From CAZMVY01 sp964653435 (lineage in GTDB: Bacteria > Planctomycetota > Phycisphaerae > UBA1845 > PWPN01): a stretch of DNA of 64,000 bases. Shown one piece after another: positions 33,460 to 41,103 of the stretch; position 1 is the first letter of the stretch; the number at the start of each line of letters is the position of its first letter. The position numbers and the translations under genes are program-made. The stretch lies in the NCBI GenBank assembly GCA_964653435.1, contig CAZZFA010000002.1, positions 72,276-136,275 of the forward strand. Direction: 5' to 3'. A model generated the notes under the pieces. That model made no database searches and had not been told where the DNA came from. It saw nothing but the letters and a program-made list of their open reading frames with translations.

Positions 33460-35472
33460 ATGCTTCGCACGCGATGGTGGATCGTGTTCGGTGTGGTCGC
33501 GGCGGCCTTGTCGGGCGCTTCGACACGGGCGCCCGGCGGCTCGCCGTCCGGTGAACGCCGCTCTGCCGAAAGGTCCCCGACGGCGACGAGCCGTCCGGTG
33601 GTTCAACGGTTGCTGGGGGCGCTGGGCGCCGGCGTGCCGGCGACGACGACCGCTCCTGCGATCCGGTCCGCCGATCCGCCGGGCGGGAGCGACCCCGACA
33701 TCCGCGTTTCGGCCCGCGGCACGGTCGAGATGCATGTGACCAACGAGGATCTTCGGACGGTTCTTCAACTGCTCGGCCAGCAGGCCCGGCGGAACATCAT
33801 CGCGAGCCCGCAGGTCACCGGCGTCGTGACGGCCGACCTGTACGATGTCACGGTCGACGAGGCCCTCGACGCCATCCTGGCCGCCAACGGCTGTACCGCC
33901 GTTCCGCGGCGCGACTGCACGCTCGTGCTGCGGAACGAGGATCTCGATCGCGGCGGGGCAGGCAACAACAAGACGAGCAACTATCCGTTCGTCTTCGTGC
34001 CGAAGGTTTTTCCGCTGCGGTACGTCGATCCGCAGGAGGCGATCGACGCCCTGACGCCCATCGTGGGTGCCGACTCGATCCGCGTGACGAAGTCCGAACA
34101 GCAGACGACCGGAGGCACCACCGGGAGCCAGTCGAGTTCCGACAACAAGACGATCGACATCACCGTGAACAGCACGGCCCGCGGCTACCAGGCGTCGCTG
34201 CTGGTCTATGCGCCGGAAGAGAAGCTCCGGGAGGTGGAGGCGGTTCTTGCACAGATCGACAAGCGCCCCAAGCAGGTCCTCGTCGAAGCGACGATCCTGC
34301 GGGCGCAGCTCAACGAGGACAACGCCCTGGGCATCGACTTCAACATCCTCGGCGGCGTGAACTTCCAGATGCTCGACTCGACGTCGCCCGGCGTCACGTC
34401 GATTCAGACCGGCGACCTGCCCCAGCCGCAGATGCGCAACACGAGCATGACCTTCCGGACCGACTTCAACGCGGCGGTTCCGGAGGGCGGTTTTACCTTC
34501 GGCATCGTCAAGGATTCGGTCGCCGTTTTTCTTCGCGCGCTGGAGCAGGTGACCGACACCACGGTCATCGCCAATCCGAAGGTCCTCGCGATCAGCGGGC
34601 AGCCCGCCGGCATCCTCGTCGGCCGCCGCGACGGGTATCGCACCACGACCGTCACCGAGACCACCACGACCGAGACGGTCAAGTTCCTCGACACCGGCAC
34701 GCTGCTCGTCTTCCGGGCCTACGTGGGCGACGACGACTACATCCGCATGTCGATTCACCCCAAGGACAGCACCGGCGGCCTGACGGCATCCAACCTGCCC
34801 TTCGAGCAGGCCACCGAAGTCATGACGGACATCGGCGTGCGCGACGGCTACACCGTTCTGATCGGCGGACTGTTCCGCGAGGTCACCACGGCGACCAAGG
34901 CCCAGATGCCGTATCTCGGCAGTGTGCCCGTGGCCGGGGCCCTGTTCCGCAACTCGCGCGACACCACGCAGCGCGAGGAAGTCATCATCCTCCTGACCGT
35001 GCATATCGTGAGGGACGACGACGCCTTTGTCGAAGCGAGCCGCAAGCTCGCCGAGGACGTCGAACGCTACCGCGTCGGTATGCGCGAGGGGCTCCAGCAG
35101 TTCGGCCGCGAGCGGCTCGCACAGGCCCATTACCACTGGGCGATCGAACACCTCGAACGCGGCGATGAAGGGCGGGCGCTCTGGGATGCGCGGATCGCGG
35201 CCTATCTCAACCCGACGTTCCTGGCGGCCGTCGAACTCGTGGAGAAGCTGACGAACAAGCGCTCCTGGGACGACGACGGAAGCACGATGCGCGATTTCGT
35301 CGTCCGCGAGATCCAGCGGGACAAGGGGCTCCATGCGCCGCTGTACGGCCGGCGCGCTCCGCCGTTTGCCGTCCCCGAACATCTGAACGGCCCCAGCGGC
35401 TTCGAGGCGCCGGAGGAAGCCGAGCCGGGCGGGGCGGCGGAGCATCCAAGCCCGAGGGAGGGACAGTCATGA
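33460..35472 (+). CDS. Secretin (GspD/PilQ-type outer-membrane channel)
   Basis: A 670-aa protein from ATG 33460 (AGGGA seven bases upstream); an in-frame ATG 27 bases earlier is possible. The signal helix is WWIVFGVVAAALSGASTRA. An N0/STN domain (VTNEDLRTVLQLLGQQARRN, about 93-145) and an N1 domain (FPLRYVDPQEAIDALTPIVG) lead to the secretin barrel, with the family signature VLIGGLFREVTTATKAQMPYLGSVPVAGALFRNS and EEVIILLTVHIV. About 140 residues extend past the barrel, longer than most GspD proteins, and may be a planctomycete-specific surface domain. It ends with ATGA overlapping the TPR gene. Confidence 0.95.
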   Translation: MLRTRWWIVFGVVAAALSGASTRAPGGSPSGERRSAERSPTATSRPVVQRLLGALGAGVPATTTAPAIRSADPPGGSDPDIRVSARGTVEMHVTNEDLRTVLQLLGQQARRNIIASPQVTGVVTADLYDVTVDEALDAILAANGCTAVPRRDCTLVLRNEDLDRGGAGNNKTSNYPFVFVPKVFPLRYVDPQEAIDALTPIVGADSIRVTKSEQQTTGGTTGSQSSSDNKTIDITVNSTARGYQASLLVYAPEEKLREVEAVLAQIDKRPKQVLVEATILRAQLNEDNALGIDFNILGGVNFQMLDSTSPGVTSIQTGDLPQPQMRNTSMTFRTDFNAAVPEGGFTFGIVKDSVAVFLRALEQVTDTTVIANPKVLAISGQPAGILVGRRDGYRTTTVTETTTTETVKFLDTGTLLVFRAYVGDDDYIRMSIHPKDSTGGLTASNLPFEQATEVMTDIGVRDGYTVLIGGLFREVTTATKAQMPYLGSVPVAGALFRNSRDTTQREEVIILLTVHIVRDDDAFVEASRKLAEDVERYRVGMREGLQQFGRERLAQAHYHWAIEHLERGDEGRALWDARIAAYLNPTFLAAVELVEKLTNKRSWDDDGSTMRDFVVREIQRDKGLHAPLYGRRAPPFAVPEHLNGPSGFEAPEEAEPGGAAEHPSPREGQS

Positions 35473-36893
35473 CGCGGTCGCGGCGGGCATTGCCGTGTTT
35501 GGCGGGGCGGTCTCGTGGGCGAGGCGACATCGCGCAGAAGCTCCGTCGTCGATCCGGGGCTTCGGGCTTGTTCGCACGCGGGACGCGGGGCTCAGGTCCC
35601 CGGCGGTTTGCGTTCGTTTCTGCGGGGCCTCGTCCGGACGAGCTGCTCGCGCCGAGAACGGAATCGGCGGCCCGATGCCCGGCGCCGACCGGCGGCCGGT
35701 CGGCCATCGCCGGGGCCGTGTTGGCCGTATTGCTGGCGACACAGGTGTGCGGCTGCGCCGTTCTCTTCCCCAAGAATCCGCACAAGGAGGCGCAGGGCCG
35801 CTGGAACGAGGTCCGGGGACGGATCAAGCTGCAACTGGCCCAGGATCAGTTCAACGCGGGGCGGGTTCGTGAATCGGAGGTGCAGCTCAAGGAAGCCATC
35901 GGGCTGGATCCGACCTCCGCGCCGGCGCACATCCTGGCGGCCAAGCTGAATCTGGAGAAGGGCGAACTCGTCGCGGCAAGGGAATCCCTGGATGCGGCGG
36001 TGCGATACGGCGGCGTCACGCCGGAGATCAGCTACCTCTCCGGCATCATCGCGCAGCGGTACGGCGATCTCGACGCGGCCCTGGCGTATTACCGCGAGGC
36101 GGCGGAGCGGGCGCCTCAGTCCGCTGCGTACGTCGTCGCGCAGGCCGAGACGCTCACGGCGCTCGGGCGCCTGAGCGAGGCGCTCGATCTGATCCGGGCA
36201 CGCCGGACGGACTTCGAGCGGAACGCGACGCTTCGCGCGCTGGCGGGCGACATCCACACGATCCTTGGACAGTACGAAGCGGCGAGCGACGCGTACCGCG
36301 AGGCCGTGCTGCTCGCTCCGGACGACCCGGTGTTCCGGCTTGAGCTGGGCGTGGCGTTGGCACGCGCCCGGCGCGATGAGGAAGCCATCAAGGTGCTGGC
36401 CCCGGTGCTGGCTCAGAAACGCGACGCACCGTGGTCGGCACGCCTTGCTCTGGGGCGCGCGTATCTGGCGAGGGACAATCCCTCAGAGGCCCGCGAGGTG
36501 TTTCGCAATGCGACCCGCGCTTTTCCGGGCGAGGCCCAGCCGTGGTCCTGGCTCGCCCGTGCCGCGCTGGCGTCGGGAGACCTGATTACGGCCCGGCAGG
36601 CGTCGGAGAAGGCGACCTCGCTGTCGCCGCAGGACGCGGCCGCGTGGCTCACGCTCGGCTATGTCAGCCAACGGCAGAAGGACTACCCCTGCGCCCGGCG
36701 CGCCCTGGAGACCTCGCTCAGGCTCGAACCCGGCGACCCGCTCGCGCACTGCCTGCTCGGCCAGGTGCTGGAGGCGGAGGGGCAGAAGCGCGAGGCCGTC
36801 CTGCACTACCGGCAGGCCATCGAGGCGGATGGCGACTACGAATGGGCCCGGGAACTTCTCGCCGCCGCCGACGGCCCCTCCACACCGCGGTAG
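35469..36893 (+). CDS. TPR-repeat lipoprotein, secretin partner
   Basis: A 474-aa protein whose start overlaps the secretin stop (ATGA). A long basic N-terminal stretch is followed by a hydrophobic segment and a lipobox-like LLATQVCGC (about 87-95). The body is a solenoid of roughly ten TPR-like repeats from about residue 115 (QFNAGRVRESEVQLKEAIGLD onward to LLGQVLEAEGQKREAVLHY). TPR lipoproteins such as PilF/PilW act as pilotins that place the secretin in the outer membrane; that role is inferred from the position. The true start could be further downstream given the odd N-terminus. Confidence 0.85.
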   Translation: MTRSRRALPCLAGRSRGRGDIAQKLRRRSGASGLFARGTRGSGPRRFAFVSAGPRPDELLAPRTESAARCPAPTGGRSAIAGAVLAVLLATQVCGCAVLFPKNPHKEAQGRWNEVRGRIKLQLAQDQFNAGRVRESEVQLKEAIGLDPTSAPAHILAAKLNLEKGELVAARESLDAAVRYGGVTPEISYLSGIIAQRYGDLDAALAYYREAAERAPQSAAYVVAQAETLTALGRLSEALDLIRARRTDFERNATLRALAGDIHTILGQYEAASDAYREAVLLAPDDPVFRLELGVALARARRDEEAIKVLAPVLAQKRDAPWSARLALGRAYLARDNPSEAREVFRNATRAFPGEAQPWSWLARAALASGDLITARQASEKATSLSPQDAAAWLTLGYVSQRQKDYPCARRALETSLRLEPGDPLAHCLLGQVLEAEGQKREAVLHYRQAIEADGDYEWARELLAAADGPSTPR

Positions 36894-36916
36894 TAGACTC
36901 TTCCATCGCCGTTTTT

Positions 36917-37095
36917 GCGCGCCTTGCGCCCCTGTATCGCGCTGCGGCGGCAGCGCTGCGCGTCATTCTGAGCAGCGCAGCGACGAAGAATCTGGCTGAT
37001 TGGCGCAGACAAGCCGGACGCTTCGCTTCGCTCAGCATGACGGGGGTCGGCGTGCCCGTGTTCGATTGCGGCCGAAGGCCGCCTTGGGTTTTCGG
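36917..37095 (-). repeat. C-type dispersed element, copy 2 (inverted)
   Basis: Reverse complement of 15203-15385. The core GTCATGCTGAGCGAAGCGAA (ending GCTGCTCAGAATGACG) has few base changes, and the outer CCCAAGGCGGCCTTCGGCCG and GCTGCCGCCGCAGCGCGAT match. The two copies are about 21.5 kb apart in opposite orientation, on either side of the secretion region. Confidence 0.8.
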
Positions 37096-37347
37096 TGAGA
37101 CCGATTTCGCGTGCCATGCGTCTCGGCGCCGCAACCGTCGCCCGCGGCAAGGCTGCGGCCGGATGGGACCGGCGTACCGACAACGGCGTCTTTCCTCATA
37201 CGCAGGCGAAGCTTGCGATTTCCGTTGGGCGCTCTCGCCGAGGCATCAACAGCGGGCCTTCCGCTTTTCAACAGCTCGCGTTCCGGCGGCATGCGCCGTG
37301 CTTCCCGCGGCTCGCCCGAAAATATGCACGAACGCTCCGCAAAGCCC

Positions 37348-37375
37348 TTGAAATCGTTCGCGGTAGTGTTACACT
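37348..37375 (+). promoter_or_regulatory. Sigma-70-like promoter of the 260-aa protein gene
   Basis: TTGAAA (37348-37353), a 16-bp spacer and TACACT (37370-37375), ahead of ATG 37449. Same spacing as the promoter at 15708. Confidence 0.5.
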
Positions 37376-37448
37376 CCCGGCCCGCGTCGTACGGAACGGT
37401 GGCCGCAGCGACGACCTTGTGGCTTTCTGAACCATGGAGGGTCGTCTC

Positions 37449-38231
37449 ATGCATCAGCTTCCGCTCTTTTCGGAAGAACCCATCGTCGTCACCCGGGCCG
37501 CCGTGCTCTATCCGCCCAGCGCCCCCGCGCCGTCACCGAAGCCGTCCGCGCCGCCCGCTACGGCGACGCTCGAGCAGCCGGCCCCGCCTTCTGCCGGGCA
37601 GCGGCTGGCGGAGATCGTGCAGGCCCTGCACGCGAAAACCGCCAAGGGGTTTCGTGCCGCACTCGACGGGATCCTGTTGCCCGAGGAGCGTCTGGCGCTC
37701 GAAGCCGCCGAGGCACTCGATCTTCGCCTGCAGCAGGCGCATATTCTGGATCGGATCGTGCATCGTTTGACGTGCGACTTCGCGAAGGCCGTGGGCTGGC
37801 CCGGGTGGGCCATCGCCGACGTGCTGGAGCCTGCGAGGCTGATCACCGGGAACCTGCGCGCCATTACGCTGCGCCTCAACAGCCGGGGCCTCTGCGGAGC
37901 CGTGTGCTTTCGGGTATCGCAACCCGGCGACGTCAGTGCGCCGATTCCGCCGGCCGCCCTGGCTGCGGCATCGGAGACGCGGCACTACTGGCGGGCAATC
38001 CGCTATCTGGAACCGCTGTTCGCGGGGGGGCGACTGCTGCGATCGCAGCAGGAAGCACGCGAGCGCTACGCCCGGGCGAAGGATCCGCTGATCGTGGGGT
38101 TTCTGGGCGCCGGCCCGCAGCCCGACTACGGGCTCCATATCCCGCAGCTTTTCACACGGCGGGGACGCCTGGAACGTATGCGTTGTGCGGATACTCCGTT
38201 CAGGCTCTTCGTGATTGCGCATTACGATTGA
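37449..38231 (+). CDS. Conserved-looking protein of unknown function (260 aa)
   Basis: A soluble, alpha-helical-looking protein from ATG 37449 with GGAGGG seven bases upstream, better than the in-frame ATG 37434, which overlaps that site. A proline-rich segment (about 20-45) precedes a helical region (LAEIVQALHAKTAKGFRAAL), several Trp-rich stretches (CDFAKAVGWPGWAIADVLEPA, HYWRAIRYLEPLFAGG) and an end of about 40 residues with ARAKDPLIVGFLGAGPQPDYGLHIPQL. No signal peptide or transmembrane helix. Codon use and ribosome site support a real gene, but I recognise no family and propose no function. Confidence 0.75.
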   Translation: MHQLPLFSEEPIVVTRAAVLYPPSAPAPSPKPSAPPATATLEQPAPPSAGQRLAEIVQALHAKTAKGFRAALDGILLPEERLALEAAEALDLRLQQAHILDRIVHRLTCDFAKAVGWPGWAIADVLEPARLITGNLRAITLRLNSRGLCGAVCFRVSQPGDVSAPIPPAALAAASETRHYWRAIRYLEPLFAGGRLLRSQQEARERYARAKDPLIVGFLGAGPQPDYGLHIPQLFTRRGRLERMRCADTPFRLFVIAHYD

Positions 38232-38462
38232 GCGGTTGCGAGAAAACGCAGCGCGGTGGTTGCCGCACGTGAGGCGGCGGCGTGTCTTGCGCCCGTTTCA
38301 CTCGCCTGCGCAGGGGCGGCGGGCCGGTTCAGCGCTCGTCGCTGCTGGCATCCGGCGGCGGCGGGCGGTAAGGTTCCCGGATGCCTCGCGGATTGACGCC
38401 CTTCCGGGGGGACATGCGTGTTCGCGAACAGGGCGGAAGGCAGAAAGGATGGCGCATCCGAA

Positions 38463-41072
38463 ATGCTTCGATGCATCCGTCAGACCGTCCGAATTGCGGT
38501 CGTTCTCCTCGTTGCCCTGCTCGCACAAGCGGCCGATGCGGGCACGAGGCTCTACAACGGCATCGTCCTGCCTGACGAATGGCCGCCGCGGATCAGGGAA
38601 TTGAGCCGTGAACCGATGCCGGTGCCCTACCTGGAGAAACGCCCCGAGGTGATCCCGATTGACGTGGGGCGGCAATTGTTTGTGGACGACTTCCTCATTG
38701 AGCAGACCGACCTTACGCGCACGCATCATGCCGCCGACTGGCATCCGGCCTGCCCCGTGCTCAGGCCCGACAGACCGTGGGAGAGCGACGGGATGAAGGG
38801 CAAGCCCCGCAAGGCGACCGCGATGGTGTTCGGCGGCGGGGTGTGGTACGACCCCGCCGAGAAGCTCTTCAAGATGTGGTACATGGGCAGCAACCTCAAG
38901 CGGACCTGCTACGCGACGAGCCGCGACGGTGTCCGATGGGAAAAGCCGCTCCTGGATGTGGTACCGGGCACGAACATCCTGCTGGATCAGGAGCGGGACT
39001 CGGATACGGTCTGGCTCGACCTCAACGAGAAGGACGCGTCGAAGCGGTACAAGATGTTCACGACCATCCCGCGGCCCGAGGGGGACGGCTTCAAGCCGGC
39101 AATCTACTACTCGGCGGACGGGATCCACTGGGGCAAGCCGCTCATCGTCGGTGGCGGGATCGGCGATCGCACGACGATCTTCTACAACCCGTTCCGCGAG
39201 CGATGGGTCTACAGCATCCGCAGCCTCATCGAGCCGTGGGGGCGGTCGCGCCGCTATGCCGAATGTACGGACCTGGTGGAGGGACTGCGGAACATCGGCA
39301 AGGACGCGGTACTCTGGCTGACGGCCGACCGGCTCGACCCGAAAAACCCGCACCCGGCGGGCAAGGACAAGGAGGCCGGCCCGCAACTCTACAACCTTGA
39401 CGTGATGCCCTATGAGAGCCTCCTGGTCGGGTTGTTTTCGATCTGGCAGGGCAAGTCGGCCGACGACGCGGAGAAGCGCAACGAAGTGCTCGTGGGCTAC
39501 ACGCGGGACGGCTTCCACTGGGACCGGCCGTGCCGGCGGCCCTTCGCCGGGGTGAACGAAAGCGACGGTGCCTGGAACTGGGCGAACGTGCAGTCATGTG
39601 CGAGCGGTTGCCTGGTGATGGGCGACCGGTTGTACTTCTACGTCAGCGGGCGCGGGCGATCGGGCGAGCCGGCCTCGACCGGCCTGGCGCTGCTGCGGCG
39701 CGACGGCTTCGCCTCGATGGACGCCGGCGACCGCGAAGGCACGCTGACCACGCGTCCGTTGACGTTCACGGGCAGGTACCTCTTCGTGAACGCGGACGCA
39801 CGGGGCGGCCAACTGCGCGTCGAGGTGCTCGATCGCGACGGCAAGCCGATCGATGCGTACGCCCGCAGGGTCTGCCAGCCGGTGACGACGGACAGCACGA
39901 TCCATCCGGTGCAGTGGATGTACGCCCGCGATCTGGGCGCGGTCGCCGGCAAGCCTGTCCGGCTCCGGTTTTATCTCACGAAGGCGAAGCTCTACTCCTT
40001 CTGGGTAAGCCCGGACGAAAGCGGCGCGAGCTTCGGGTATGTGGCGGCGGGGGGTCCGGGCTACACCGAGCCGCGCGATACGGTCGGTCTCACGGCGTAC
40101 GACGCAGCGCGGGCCACACAGGCTCCGGCAGCGCAAGAATCCGCGTCCGGGCGTGATTCCTCCGCGGGCCAGTGGGTCTGCGTGACGCCGCATGCCCCCT
40201 TCACGCCGCGGGACACGGCGGAGGGCCTCGTCTTTCGCGGCAAGATGTGGCTGAGCAACGGGTGGCGGCCGGCGGCGTCACGCAAGTCGGACGAGGAACT
40301 CACGCGGGACCTGTGGTGCAGCCCCGACGGAAGGCAGTGGACGCGCGTGAGCGAGGCCACACCCTACGATCCCTACAGCGAGATGGTGGTGTTTCGCGAC
40401 AGGATGTGGGCGATCAAGGGCAGCGTCTGGAACTCGACGGACGGCGTGCACTGGGACAAGGTGCTCGACAAGACGCCCTTCGGCGCTCGAGGCTACGGCG
40501 AGGCGGTGGTATTCGGGGACCGCATCTGGCAGCTCGGCAGCGGCGAGGATGTCTGGTTTACGCAAGACGGGACGAATTGGACCTGCGCGACGGCGCAGGC
40601 GGGCTATGAGAAGCGAAGCGCGACGGCGGTGGCGGCATACGGCGGCAGGCTGTGGGTGATGGGCGGTCGGATCGATCGCCCCAACAATCCGCCGGAGAAG
40701 GGATACAAGGACGCCACGACCCTTAACGATGTGTGGTGCTCGGCGGACGGATCGACATGGACGCATGTGCTTGAGCACGCGCCGTGGCCGCCGCGGGAGT
40801 GGGCCGTCGCCGCGACGTACGCCGGGCGGCTCTGGTTGATCGGCGGGCACGACAACGTGAACAGCACCAACCTCGGCGATGTCTGGACGACCACCGACGG
40901 CCGCCAGTGGCGTCGATTCGATTCGCCGGTGCGCTTCGCGCCGCGTCACGAGGTGACGCCCTACGTCTTCGACGGCAGCCTCTGGGTGGTGGCCGGCAAT
41001 ACGTGGCCGGTGGTCAACGATGTCTGGCGGCTTACCCTGCCCGATGCCGCGACGCGGCCGGACGGGGGATGA
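38463..41072 (+). CDS. Secreted glycosidase-like beta-propeller fused to a kelch-like propeller
   Basis: An 869-aa protein. ATG 38463 is chosen because it opens a clean signal peptide (RIAVVLLVALLAQAADA). The first half resembles the five-bladed propeller of GH43/GH32-type enzymes (RQLFVDDFLIEQ, VWYDPAEKLFKMWYMGS, YTRDGFHWDRP), related to the protein at 61575. The second half, from about residue 560, has repeated blades such as NSTDGVHWDKVLDKTPFG, GEDVWFTQDGTNWTCATAQ and WCSADGSTWTHVLEHAPWPPREWAV, a kelch/BNR-type propeller. The catalytic residues of the first half cannot be assigned by eye. Confidence 0.75.
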   Translation: MLRCIRQTVRIAVVLLVALLAQAADAGTRLYNGIVLPDEWPPRIRELSREPMPVPYLEKRPEVIPIDVGRQLFVDDFLIEQTDLTRTHHAADWHPACPVLRPDRPWESDGMKGKPRKATAMVFGGGVWYDPAEKLFKMWYMGSNLKRTCYATSRDGVRWEKPLLDVVPGTNILLDQERDSDTVWLDLNEKDASKRYKMFTTIPRPEGDGFKPAIYYSADGIHWGKPLIVGGGIGDRTTIFYNPFRERWVYSIRSLIEPWGRSRRYAECTDLVEGLRNIGKDAVLWLTADRLDPKNPHPAGKDKEAGPQLYNLDVMPYESLLVGLFSIWQGKSADDAEKRNEVLVGYTRDGFHWDRPCRRPFAGVNESDGAWNWANVQSCASGCLVMGDRLYFYVSGRGRSGEPASTGLALLRRDGFASMDAGDREGTLTTRPLTFTGRYLFVNADARGGQLRVEVLDRDGKPIDAYARRVCQPVTTDSTIHPVQWMYARDLGAVAGKPVRLRFYLTKAKLYSFWVSPDESGASFGYVAAGGPGYTEPRDTVGLTAYDAARATQAPAAQESASGRDSSAGQWVCVTPHAPFTPRDTAEGLVFRGKMWLSNGWRPAASRKSDEELTRDLWCSPDGRQWTRVSEATPYDPYSEMVVFRDRMWAIKGSVWNSTDGVHWDKVLDKTPFGARGYGEAVVFGDRIWQLGSGEDVWFTQDGTNWTCATAQAGYEKRSATAVAAYGGRLWVMGGRIDRPNNPPEKGYKDATTLNDVWCSADGSTWTHVLEHAPWPPREWAVAATYAGRLWLIGGHDNVNSTNLGDVWTTTDGRQWRRFDSPVRFAPRHEVTPYVFDGSLWVVAGNTWPVVNDVWRLTLPDAATRPDGG

Positions 41073-41103
41073 CATTCTTCGTCACCGCCGTCCTGCGGAT
41101 CGG

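Larger units (their letters stand above)
36894..37448. other. Gap between the TPR lipoprotein and the 260-aa protein gene
   Basis: 555 bp holding the inverted C-type element (36917-37095), GC-rich low-complexity sequence, and a promoter near 37348 for the downstream gene. No gene recognised. Confidence 0.6.
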
